A DNA stretch of 64,000 nt from Schistocerca nitens (Eukaryota > Arthropoda > Insecta > Orthoptera > Acrididae), in assembly GCF_023898315.1 (NCBI RefSeq), contig NC_064622.1:272109503-272173502 (forward strand), written 5' to 3'. The notes beneath the pieces are model-generated. The model made no database searches. It was not told the DNA's origin and worked only from the letters and a program-made list of their open reading frames with translations. Below, in pieces: positions 54,007-64,000 of this stretch. A program made the translations under genes and the position numbers. How positions within the stretch are numbered: the stretch's first letter is position 1; each line of letters starts with the position of its first letter.

Positions 54007-55414
54007 CACTGCTGGCCACCGTAAATGCAACACCCAGAAGGAAGCATCCGAAGCAAGTGAAATTTACACCATGAGTTTGCAGCGATGAGATATGCAACTG
54101 ATAAGAATTTCAGCGCAGACGCACATCACGCGCGCCTGTGGAGCCACCTCATAGCGCCATTTAAGGCTTGGCGATTTCGACGAGTGTACGTTCGGCACGT
54201 GTGTATGCCTTGTGGTTGTTTCACAAGACGATCAGTTATGCCTCGTAGACAACAGCGAACATATTTCGATCAAGTATTCGAGTTCGACAGAGGAAGGATA
54301 GTGGCTTACCGAGATTGTGGATTATCATACAGAGAAATCGCTAGTCGTGTTGGACGAAACCAAACAACTGTAATGCGGATATGTGACCGTTGGATGCAGG
54401 AGGGTACGACGGACCGACGTGGTCGATCGCATTCACCTCGGTGCACCACTACACGTGCTGATAGGCAAATTGTGCGCATAGCAGTGACGGATCGCTCAGT
54501 GACATACCGAACCATACCACAGCACATTGCGTCTGTAACGCATGATCCAGTGTCTGCGCGTACCATTCGACGCCGTTTACAGCAGAGTAGTCTGTCCGCA
54601 AGACGTCCATTGCTTCGTCTACCATTGACGCAGAACCACAGACGTCTCCGTCGCCAATGGTGTGATGACAGACGGATGTGGACGGCAGAATGGAATGACG
54701 TTGTCTTTACTGACGAGGCACGCTTCTGTCCGCAGCTCCACGATGGTCGGATTCGAGTGTGGAGACACCGTGGAGAGAGGATGCTGGAAAGCTGCATTAT
54801 GCACCGCCACACTGGTCTTGCACCGGGTATTATGGTATGGGGCGGTGTTGGATATTACTCTCGCACGCCTCTAGTACGCATTTCCGGTACTGAAAATAGC
54901 CGGCGCTACATATCCGAGGTGCTGGAGCCAGTTGTCCTTCCTTACCTTCAGGGCTCGGCCACAGCCATATTTCAACAGGATAATGCGCGACCACACGTGG
55001 CACGCATTGTCCAAAGGTTCTTCGTCAATAACCAGATTGAATTGCTTCCCTGGCCGGCTCGCTCTCCGGATCTTTCGCCGACAGAAAACATGTGGTCCAT
55101 GGTTGCTCAACGAGTGACCCAGATTACATCCCCAGCTGCCACACGAGATGATCTTTGGCAACGTGTGGAAGCTGCTTGGGCTGCTGTACCCCAGGAACAC
55201 ATCCAACGTCTCTTTGACTCAATGCCGATACGTGTGGCAACGGTGATCTCCAACGATGGCGGCTACTCTGGCTACTGATTCTGGCAGGAACCACATGTCA
55301 CAGACAACTGTAAACGTGATCATTTGATACTTGGTCATCATGATATCTACAAAATAAATTTTGTTGTGCTACCTCTTGTCTTTCTTGGTGTTGCATTTAC
55401 GGTGGCCAGCAGTG
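54007..55414 (+). mobile_element. Tc1-like transposon, complete and possibly active
   Basis: TA at 54005-54006 and 55415-55416. Terminal inverted repeats are identical for at least 28 bp from CACTGCTGGCCACCGTAAAT inward, then diverge slightly. The 1.41-kb body holds one intact transposase. Near-identical ends plus an intact gene make this the best candidate in the window for a recently mobile element. Confidence 0.96.
54238..55278 (+). CDS. Tc1-family transposase, intact (346 aa)
   Basis: Start ATG 54238 (MPRRQQRTYFDQ), matching the family start seen at 34203 in the dead copy; the frame is open back to 54085 but that is 5' UTR. HTH: FEFDRGRIVAYRDCGLSYRE and IASRVGRNQTTVMRI. Second HTH around PVSARTIRRRLQQSSL. 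Catalytic domain: VVFTDEARF (first Asp), FQQDNARPHVAR (second Asp), WPARSPDLSPTENMWSM (Glu), with 34 residues between second Asp and Glu (DD34E). C-terminus NDGGYSGY. No lesions. It would bind the inverted ends at its N-terminus and cut and paste at TA sites. Confidence 0.96.
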   Translation: MPRRQQRTYFDQVFEFDRGRIVAYRDCGLSYREIASRVGRNQTTVMRICDRWMQEGTTDRRGRSHSPRCTTTRADRQIVRIAVTDRSVTYRTIPQHIASVTHDPVSARTIRRRLQQSSLSARRPLLRLPLTQNHRRLRRQWCDDRRMWTAEWNDVVFTDEARFCPQLHDGRIRVWRHRGERMLESCIMHRHTGLAPGIMVWGGVGYYSRTPLVRISGTENSRRYISEVLEPVVLPYLQGSATAIFQQDNARPHVARIVQRFFVNNQIELLPWPARSPDLSPTENMWSMVAQRVTQITSPAATRDDLWQRVEAAWAAVPQEHIQRLFDSMPIRVATVISNDGGYSGY

Positions 55415-55416
55415 TA

Positions 55417-57660
55417 TAAAGAATACAAATCTTCGTAAATATTACACCTAAAACGTTTGAAATAGTACATCACTTGATTCTCTCACAATCTCTGCAGTCA
55501 CTCAGATTTGTTATTAAGCAAATGAAGTTTTCGGCATCGTCAGGATCGCCGGTATCAGTTCCAATTATTCCTCCATTAAGACTGGAGGTGTCGATGGAGA
55601 AGGGCTGACATGTGGAAATAAACATATCCGTGCATGACCTGAAGCTGTTTGTCACATTGAGTGCACACACATGACTAGCCATTCGAATAAAAACACAGTG
55701 AGTGGAAGATTCCCCCGTTTCAGGACTGAAAGTAACATTCAGACCTCTTTAGTTCCCTAATACTGTATATTCGTAAGGGCCTACATACCCACAGATATTG
55801 CAGCTGTGTGTCAAAAAGAAAAGTTTGTTCAACACGAGCATTGACGTGACACAGCTCTCTCCTTCACATTGTAATTCATCTCAACAACGGTGAAAGCCAT
55901 CAACTCATACACACCAGTTCTCGCCGTAATCATATTATTAGACATTTTGCGTAGGGCTCTGTGCTTGCTTTACCTGGCGACGCTTTGCCCCCTTTCGGTG
56001 AGTCGTGTTGCCGAGTAATGAGTGGCAATAATGACACTGCATCAACATCAAACAACCACCGCACAACCATTTTAATGAAATTCTATAAAAAATGTTTCTT
56101 GTGGTAGCTAATTTGTTGAAACTGACTGATCATGTAACGGAAATCGTAGTAGACGATCAAAAATCACGTTTCTCTCTGAAGTGTATAAATGCTAAATAAA
56201 TAAATGATTAAATAGATAAATAATTAAATCAAAAATATCACACACAAACGTTACGTCAACGCACATAGTCAAACAAAATCATTTTAAAGCAGGAATTGAG
56301 AAAATGGCAACTCTTCCAGAACGAATGTCACACTGCATAGTAGACACAATAAATAGCAGTTACAGTGCTGTACCCCGAAAACAAAGTAACTTCAAGGAAA
56401 ACTGCAAGCTCTCAACCAGTTATCCACATACAACTGTTTGGCTTAGAAATAATGAATTGGACACTGATCTGTAAATAACCTTTCATTTTATTATAAGTAT
56501 TTCAATGAACTATTTTAAATAAAACTTAATGTGCAACATCCAAAAGGCAAAATAGGTTTTTCTTTTAAACTAATCTATCTAAAAAAAAAACGTACGTGCA
56601 AAGTGGGTGGTTGCAGAAACTACGATATCGGAACTTACTCTGTGTTGTACTTAACGGTGATTCAATATTACAGGATTTTTCATTGTTGTGAAAGTATTTT
56701 CACAGAAACAAAGCTGATGGTGGTAAGAAACCGAATAAATGATAAAGTACATTAATACTCTGCACTGAGCCCTCGGATGCCACGGATCCTTTATACCAAC
56801 ATGCTCAGAGAATATCCGTGAAAAAACCTACGAAATTTATATTTGATGTTTGGTCTTTTTTTTCTGAAAGCTATACGGCGCTTTATTATTCTTCCTAGAG
56901 GCTACTGTTGTTTAGTGTCCTTGTCAAGGGCAACTCTGTTATGCACTAACACCAAACGGTCTTAACTTACAGCAGATGACTTCCCAGCTTCTCCTCGCTG
57001 CTCATATTTCAACTTTGCTGTCAGGTAACATGCGTACGGTACCAATGTAATTCGTGAGGTGAGCCCTGTCTTCAACTTCCGCGAAAACACGAAGCGGACA
57101 AGCGACTCACACCTTCGATCCTTGGAATTATTTATTAGGCGACACGAAGACTTCCTTGCAACGGTTTATAACTGCTAACCTCGAAGTTTTCGAGGCACAG
57201 TAAAGTATTCAGCTGTCCACAGACAGTGTGTTCACAGAAATCTTAACCGGCTACTACAAATGTGGACAGCACACGTGATTCGCTTTATGTAACACCCCCT
57301 CCGTACTTTTGTGCTGGCTGGCATAATGCTTAGGAGCCTCGACTTCCGCTACTAGTGAAAGGAAAGAGGGCGGAGGGGGGGTTACTTCCCGACAACGCAA
57401 ACGTCATCACTGACAAAGCTGAACATTATTTTTTATGAGTGGACAATACACCCAACTTTTTTCACTTGTTCTCAAACTAGAAGGAAAGTGCAGTTCATGA
57501 TCTCATTTGTACAGCACCCAATGGTCTTCAGAGTACATTCTTATCCCATTAAGTCCCAATTTTTTTAAAAAATTTAATTTTTTATTCCTTAATTATAATG
57601 TACATAGTGTATGAACCACAATAAGTACAAAAATAGCCAAAGAATATTCATACATGCTGA
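55417..57660. other. anonymous DNA
   Basis: No coding region or recognisable repeat. G-run near 57372-57381. Confidence 0.45.
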
Positions 57661-57670
57661 TATAATGGCC

Positions 57671-57692
57671 GTCCTCAAAATAGGACACTGGG
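57671..57692 (+). repeat. 22-bp motif repeated at 59503-59524 (inverted) and near 59857 (direct)
   Basis: CCTCAAAATAGGACACTGGG occurs at about 57673, its complement CCCAGTGTCCTATTTCGAG at about 59507, and a partial direct copy CCTCAAAATAGGACACTG at about 59857. The first two bracket the piggyBac remnant and could be (sub)terminal repeats of that element. The TTAA expected at true piggyBac borders was not seen beside them. Confidence 0.5.
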
Positions 57693-57741
57693 ATCTAACA
57701 GTATCGTATACCATACTAAACTGCATTCAAGTCTTAACTAT

Positions 57742-58735
57742 TTATTTCTTGTGAAATGGTACAAAACACTTAACACACAGTGTTACACGGCATTTAACAA
57801 AATATGGTTTTGGTTTCCCATTGCATTTAGCTCTTATACATCTTCTTTGCGTGCTTCTTTTGTCAATCATACGACCAATTCCATCAAACCTGATGTTTGG
57901 TATCACTCTCAACTGACTTGATGGGTATTCCATTGGACGTCCAATATTCAGTCTTCCAGTGTCCAATTTCAGGTATGTACTTGTAACAGCACGTCTGAAA
58001 TCCAGTAAATCCTGTGCATTTTTCCCATGTACTAGTCTGTGGAAGAGTGAGGCATTTACGAGGGCCATTTCCAGCAAACGTGTAATAGGACCCAGTACCA
58101 TTTTTTCCCTCTAATTACCGTCGCATATTTTCCAACTAACCAGTCATGGTGGTCAACACCTCCCATGTCGCGTTATACGATTTCAAAACGGCAGGTTGTT
58201 GCACTTGTCTTCTTACTTGCTTGTCTACTGTACCGCGTAGCTGCTCCCAAAGGTTCAACTTGGTCAAAATTTGTACCAACTGTAACGCATCTGTTGTGCC
58301 ATCGAACAAATAAGACTTCACCATTCCTGTCGAACTGGTAGCCATAGTTTCCTCCAACTGTCTTTTTTTCATTTCGTTGCTGCTCAGTAGTGGACAGTCA
58401 CCAACTCGATTCTCTCTGACAGTCCCAGTTGCTCAAAAACCCAAATTTCTCAGATGAATCAGAAGATCTCTACTAGTGAAGAAATTGTCAAAGTACACAC
58501 AATAATTCTCGGGTTTTTCAGTGCAGTCCAACATGTTTAGGACTACTCTAGATCCCAATAGTAGGCCATTCCTTGCAGTATCTTCTGGGTCCTTTCCACA
58601 GTATAAATCAAATTTGAAACAGTAGTCACTTGCTCCACAAAGAGACCACAACTTATAGCCAAATCTAATAGGCTTGCCTGGAATAAACTGTCCATCTGAA
58701 GCTGTATTATTTACTAATGGGTAACATATTGATAA
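57742..58735 (-). pseudogene. piggyBac-like transposase, C-terminal half, broken
   Basis: Minus strand. 58735-58650: GQFIPGKPIRFGYKLWSLCG, the conserved core strand. 58651-58433: YCFKFDLYCGKD and YCVYFDNFFTSRDLLIHLRN with the second catalytic Asp (FDN). A stop at 58433. 58372-58136: QQPAVLKSYNAT then a 1-2-bp slip; in the next frame MGGVDHHDWLVG carries the third catalytic Asp. 58101-57742: FRRAVTSTYLKLDTGRLN, and a Cys-rich tail CIRAKC...CRVTLCVKCFVPFHKK like the C-terminal zinc finger of piggyBac. The N-terminal half, including the first Asp, is absent upstream of 58735. At least three lesions. Confidence 0.88.
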
Positions 58736-58790
58736 ATATATTTATATAATACACTGTAAATTCCAAACTAACTTCATATTCTGTAATATA

Positions 58791-59397
58791 CAGGGTGTCC
58801 CAGCTATCTTGTCCACCCAAAATATCTCTGGAACAATAACAGCTATTGGAAAACGACTTTCACCGGTATCAATGTAGGGCTGGGGCCCATGAATGTACAT
58901 ACTGGGAAACATTCTAAAACGAAAGCATGTGTTTGCTGCCCGTAATCGCGATGTGATTGACATGCGTAAACACACTTCCATACTTATCAAGAGGTCCGAA
59001 ACGAATAATACGGTCTGCTGCCATCCTGCATTAACGTCGTACATTCCAGCAGGTATGGGGTTCACGCCTGAGCCTCAGGACGTGCGCTAGCAGCGCATGT
59101 CGGGTGTTTCAAGCGTCAACTTCGCGTCTCAATATCTCGGGATGTAATGGGAATATTGCGATGCAATCAACGCCATTGTGTATGTGCTTTGTCATGCTAT
59201 GGATTGCTGAAGAAAAAGATAGGTCCATTAAAAAAACATAAGTTTGTTAAAAAACACACATGCTTTCGTTTTAGAATATTTCCAAATATGTACATTCACG
59301 GGCCCCAGCCCTACATTGATACCGGTGAAACTCGTTTTCCAATAGCTGTTATTGTTCCAGAGATATTTTGGGTGGACAAGATAGCTGGGACACCCTG
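58791..59397. mobile_element. 607-bp MITE with ~135-bp terminal inverted repeats
   Basis: Starts CAGGGTGTCCCAGCTATC and ends with the exact complement; TA at 58789-58790 and 59398-59399. Arms 58791-58930 and about 59262-59397 are over 90% complementary. The internal ~330 bp has no transposase. TA duplication and structure fit a non-autonomous Tc1/mariner-type element. It sits immediately upstream of the broken piggyBac frame. Confidence 0.93.
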
Positions 59398-59399
59398 TA

Positions 59400-61435
59400 C
59401 AAAATTTGGTAAAATTACCACGTTGTAAAAAGAAAATACATCAGCAGTAGTAGAGATTCATATTCGAACGTGCAGCAAGACAAATAACTGAAATGATAAC
59501 ACCAAGTCCCAGTGTCCTATTTCGAGCAGACCAAATTTTATAACAATGGAAAACAATGAATATAGCTCCAATTGAGCTAACAATGCAAGTAGTTTAAAAG
59601 ACACATTGTTGACTATAAATAATCGCAAAAAGATCATTGCCACATATTTCAAATATTACTAAATTGTCGATAAAGTAAATACCTGTAATAACGAAAAGTT
59701 TGCCTTAGTATTCAATAATCAATTAATAATAGGATTTATTGCTTTTAATTTCCTGTAAGCATACATTTGTTATAAAAAGCATCAACAAATGACGTAGAAC
59801 AGTAATATTTGAAAATTAATAATTTATTGTGTATTTATAAATAAATGTGCTCTGCCCTCAAAATAGGACACTGAACTGTTTGTCCGTGCACTTTACTGAT
59901 AATCACACTACATACTATTCTTGTCGAAATTAAAGCCTTTTGAAGCTCAATGGTAAATTATTTGAAATAAGTGGGACTTATAGTGTGAATACTGACATGG
60001 ATTTTTATTTTCCTGTTATTTCGCTTCTGTGACGTCGTTACCAAGCTTTCCTTCAAGGCCTACGGAGAAAATTGAACAAATTTAGGCTTACGGTTTCGTC
60101 TTCGTTCATCATTATTTTCTCACACAACCACTAATTATTTACATAGTTTCACTCCGTGTGCAGGTACAAGTGCTAGGTGAATTATTTCTCTGTCGTTAAT
60201 ACGTTGTGCGCATCAACGTGTTTGCTGGAGTACGGACTAGTTCGACATGTGCGTTTCCAAATTTTACTGTAGAACATGCAAGAATGTCTTAGAACAGTCG
60301 AAAATTTCCGTTAACGTTCGAGAAAATTCACCAAAGGCCGAGAACATTACCTTTGTTTCCTTTGAGAAGTACATTTATGCGAAAGAGACAGGTGTCCTGA
60401 GGACCACCATGTGATGGCGATTACTCCAACGTTCATATCTCCCCAACCACAGCAACAGCAGCAACAACAACAACAACAACAAAACTGGTACTGCAGAATG
60501 GAGGAACGAATGGTTCCACCAGACACCCAAACCAGCGATTGGCGACCTGTTGCTTTGGAGGTATCGTCAGCTGCATCCACTCTTCCTGAAATACATATAA
60601 GAATTACAAAAAGTATGTTTAAATTCTCGACATAACGGTGGTGGTAGCAAACAGTAATATCGAAACACTGTTGACTGCCGTGCATCGCCGTCGGTGCAAT
60701 AATTGCGTGTCATCCACCTGTCTTTCATCGGGGCACTCGTTCTAGCTGTACACTGTTGTCTGTTTAGCACAGTAGGTCTCGCCGAAGCAGCGTCGTCGTT
60801 CATAGCCCGTGAACTCTTGACAGCAATTAAACTGGGTATACCACTTCTTCGGCGCGAAGCGATTTCGTAATTTAACTGTTGGTTCTTCGGTAGTTCCGTG
60901 GTTGATTGTCCTTTCCTTGCTCTCCTTTATACTTGAATGCGATTGAAAGTCAAAACCATTCAAGAAAAGTTGATCTTCTCCATCCCAGGCGACTTTATTC
61001 GTGTAGGGGTGAGTGTAGAGGAAGTTCTGTGTCGTCTGTGGTTCTTCTACTTGCAGTCTTCTTGCTGGTCAAGGAAAGGACGATGTTAGGAAGTACATGC
61101 AACCTACTGATCTTTTCGGGACACAATGCTCCGCTTATCGCTCTCAAAGCATCGTGTAGCTGCTCACTGAGTTTGCTTGAGTCGACACTAGTTTCCAAAC
61201 TGCGCTCTTCAGCTGGGAAAACTAGGCTCTTGGCTCCAAAGCATTAGTGCGGTGACGCTAAGTATTTATCTTTTTCTTCCATTCTCCGGCAATGGGGTCA
61301 AGGGGGGATGGACGGTAGAGAACATGGCCCTTTTAGTTCTCAGGTCTTTACAACTATATCGCAATTAGACTTGATGGTTGCAGAGAGCTTACCGATTGAG
61401 TTAATCTTGGAGTGGATTTCAGGTTCCCTCCCTCG
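59400..61435. other. anonymous DNA with a (CAA)n run
   Basis: (CAG/CAA)n at about 60447-60482 makes a spurious Gln-rich frame. 60742-61198 on the minus strand has two adjacent open stretches (ending LRNRFAPKKWYTQFNCCQEF; and SKLSEQLHDALRAISGALC) whose composition is not low-complexity, but I recognise no family and see no shared frame. No promoter or splice evidence. Confidence 0.35.
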
Positions 61436-63245
61436 CCTTATAGATTCTGTTAAAGTGTCCCGTTAAGCATCTGGCTGCAAATAATATATTGTCCAAGTCA
61501 CAGCTCGGTGTTCGTAAGGGTTCTGATATAGTGAAAGCTATTTACACCTATAATGAGAATGTACTTCATTCATTAGATAATACATTGGAGGCTACTGCAA
61601 TTCCTGTGACCTGTCAAAAGACTTTGACTGCGTGAACCACAGCATTCTCTTAAGTAAATTAGAATATTATGGTGTCACTGGCAGTGCTGGAGTAGGCAAG
61701 TTTTTTTTATTTATGTATATCCTATATCTGACGTCTTTCTCACTGGAAATACAGACTTCTTTAGGCGCTTAAGCAATTCTATGGTATGCCCTTCTCAACT
61801 GAATTTGCTATCCCATAAACTTAGCACTGTCAACCTCGTCGATTTGCATGTCTTCATATGTTATATACATGCTGGAAGGCAACCTTTTACAGGTTCTGAA
61901 CTCCATATATTGGGTCTTCCCAAAGTTTAATGGCAGTGAACTAGCTTCAAACCATTTATCAATGTTAGTGATGACTTGATTAGCAGCTATTTCTAAATCT
62001 GTACTTGACTCACTAATTACTGCAAACAAGACAAACTTACCATCTGGCAGTGTAACACACGAGAGGTCATTAATGTATACAAGAAAAAGCAATGGGTCCA
62101 AGATTCAACCTTCAGGAACACCACATGTAAAATAATTACCAATTAGATGAAGACTGACTGCTTACTGCACAGGTATTTTGCAATGACACTCTTTATTTCT
62201 TGTTAGATATGACTCAGACCATTTTGCAGCACTGCCAGTGACACGAAATGAAGATTTCCTTCTAGCATGTGTATAACACATCAAGACATGCAGATCAAAG
62301 AGGGTGACAGCGTTAAATTCTGGGATTACAATTTGAAAATAAATTCAGCTGGTGAGAGCATACCACGGAACTGCTTAAGCGACTAAACAAGTCTGTATCT
62401 GCAGTGAGAATATCAGATGTAGGAGATATAAATACAAAAAACTTGCATACTTCGCTTACTTTCAATCTATTATATCATACGGGATCATATTCTGGGGTAA
62501 CTCATCAAACTGAGCAAAAGTTTTTAGGGTGCAAAAGCGAGTGATAACAATCTTTTGTGGTGTAAATTCAAGAACTTCATGTAGAAACCCGTTCAAGGAA
62601 CTTTGTATTCTAACTGTTGCTTCTCAATATACTTATTCCTTAATGAAATTAGTTGCAAGTAGTTTCTCTGTTTCCAACCAATAGTTCAATACATAGTATC
62701 AATACCGGGAATGAGAACAATCTACATAAACACGTAAAATCACTTACCTTGGTCGACAAAGGGATCCAATATTCAAGAACACACATTTTCAATAAATTGC
62801 CAGCCACCATTAAAAACTTAGTTTCAGGTAATGCACGGTTTAAACAGTTAGAAAGACTCCTTGGTAGGCAACTCCTTCTGCTCTATAGACGAATATCTTA
62901 ACAGACTGTTAAGCCAGCTTAAGTAAAAATGTGTTAGATTTCAGTTTTGACAGCACTTTGTCACAAGTCAAGATTAGTATTTTGTGTAGGATAAATTTAT
63001 TAATAGTGCATGACAAAGTTCCATTCTGAAAGTGTTAATTCTGTAAATATTAGCTGTTACAGTTTACCACATTGTATTCACCTACGTCGACAATCTCGTG
63101 AAAAATGATCAGAGTAGTAAGTGTTACTGTACATTCAAATGTTCTGTGTTTTATGATATACTTTTGACATTTTTCCTCACAAACGAGAATAATCTCCTAT
63201 TTCGGATCTATGGAACGAAAACTGAATCTAATCTCTAATAGCCAA
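61436..63245 (+). mobile_element. LINE remnant with an inverted internal segment
   Basis: Three blocks of one LINE family. Block 1 (plus, 61436-61689): NNILSKSQLGVRKGSD and, in another frame, an [17 protein letters not shown] stretch, RT palm motifs. Block 2 (minus, 62244-61690): PLLFLVYINDLSCVTLPDGK (the catalytic FADD that should follow is shortened to FAVISES), then DKWFEASSLPLNFGKTQYME and EDMQIDEVDSAKFMG. Block 3 (plus, 62250-62900): starts with the same segment again (ATGCAGATCAAAGAGGG versus minus ATGCAAATCGACGAGGT) and runs through HIFNKLPATIKNLVSGNARF. The 3' UTR to about 63245 ends 'tcggatctatggaacgaaaa'. Many stops. Confidence 0.8.
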
Positions 63246-63339
63246 GGTAAACAGCCAGAAAGGGAGGAGAAAATAAAATAAAACTTACTGAGTTGATAGG
63301 AAATGCGAGGTTATTTCAGTGATTGCAAACTTGTCACAT

Positions 63340-63505
63340 TTACAAAGAACTAAGCAGCGTGAGCCCACATATTAATATGACGTTGCATCCTCTTTGGCCT
63401 GGATGCATGCACTGATGTCAGGAAGAGTGTCATAAAGTCGTTGTAACCTCTCCTGAGACAACCTGACCCACAACTGCTATAACTGTGCAAGCTCCCTACG
63501 TTCAG
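63340..63505 (-). mobile_element. possible fragment of a Tc1-like transposon
   Basis: The plus strand reads 'atgacgttgcatcctctttgg', 'gatgtcaggaagagtgtcat' and 'gttgtaacctctcctgagac', resembling the antisense C-terminal part of a Tc1-like transposase family I recall. No open frame and no ends. Low certainty. Confidence 0.35.
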
Positions 63506-64000
63506 TTGTAATCAAGACTTCAGTAAAAATGGCAAAGGTAATGTTAATGAGAACACTGGGAGGAGTTGTGCTCTAAATAACAACAGATTAAGTCATTCTT
63601 AACATCACAAAACAAAATGGCTAAAGAAAGGGCACACACACATTTTTATTGGACAAACCCTTTCAGTGATTTGCGTTCTATGGTGAACAAAGTGATCAGC
63701 TGGGGATCAACGCACGACACTAACCAGAACTAATCACTTTACCTGACTTCATACATGTGATCCTTGGTATGGCCCAAAAACTACGCTACAATCAAGCATC
63801 TATACTCTACTCGTTCTATTCCATAAAAAAATATGGTTCCAAAGAACAGGGTGCTTAGAAGCATATATTGGAGCCCTACGCCGGAGCAGCTAATACTTTA
63901 CCCTCCTTCTAGTCAGGCCGGCACACCACAATGCACTCGGTGAATAGAGGCATGGACGGCAGCAATCTGTTTTTAACGGCGCGCACCCGTAAAAATGCAA
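63506..64000. other. no recognisable feature
   Basis: Anonymous DNA to the window end. Confidence 0.5.

Noticed and set aside
60411-60635. Gln-rich protein
   Set aside because: Generated by a (CAG/CAA)n microsatellite; no conserved sequence on either side.

Overview
This is eukaryotic, intron-poor, repeat-saturated intergenic DNA. I found no convincing host gene. Nearly everything recognisable is a transposable element (TE) or simple-sequence DNA. The tRNA-headed SINEs, the RNase H-bearing LINEs with '(T)GATGACCTCAGCAGTT' tails, the RTE copies and the many Tc1/mariner elements suggest a large insect genome, most likely an orthopteran such as a Schistocerca-type grasshopper. That assignment is inference from recognised repeats, not from a marker gene.

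Layout. 0-2 kb: RTE-type LINE fragment (minus) abutting a mariner scrap. 2-4.6 kb: anonymous DNA with one tRNA-derived SINE. 4.6-14.5 kb: a LINE (family C, copy 1) split by a nearly full-length LINE (family A, 5953-11952) with a 13-bp target-site duplication; the host LINE ends at a (GT)n(GA)n microsatellite. 14.9-16.3 kb: Tc1-like transposon with an intact transposase. 17.4-18.7 kb: dead mariner with perfect 27-bp ends. 19.6-20.9 kb: eroded Penelope-like element. 20.9-22.9 kb: dead Tc1-like element carrying an RTE 3' fragment flanked by a 9-bp duplication. 23.3-27.8 kb: two ~1-kb inverted arms around a GIY-YIG nuclease fragment, with a SINE and a perfect-palindrome insert inside the arms. 28.3-28.8 kb: two SINEs. 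29.5-32.9 kb: DDE transposon split by a 1.9-kb LINE. 33.1-34.4 kb: dead Tc1-like copy. 34.8-37.4 kb: C-rich minisatellite of more than 100 units. 37.9-50.4 kb: DDE transposon remnant split by two LINEs (family B and family C copy 2), each with its own duplication. 51.1-51.7 kb: degenerate tandem array. 54.0-55.4 kb: second Tc1-like transposon with an intact transposase and near-perfect ends. 57.7-58.7 kb: piggyBac-like fragment next to a 607-bp MITE with ~135-bp inverted ends. 61.4-63.2 kb: LINE remnant with an inverted middle segment. The rest is anonymous.

How parts relate. The elements form a stratified record of insertions. The strongest cross-element signal is that LINE families A, B and C and two SINE types share a 3'-terminal hairpin whose stem changes by compensating substitutions while the loop stays nearly constant. 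That suggests the SINEs borrowed the RT-recognition tail of these LINEs. I found no previously undescribed multi-gene system; the candidates for follow-up are RNA structures and repeat architecture.
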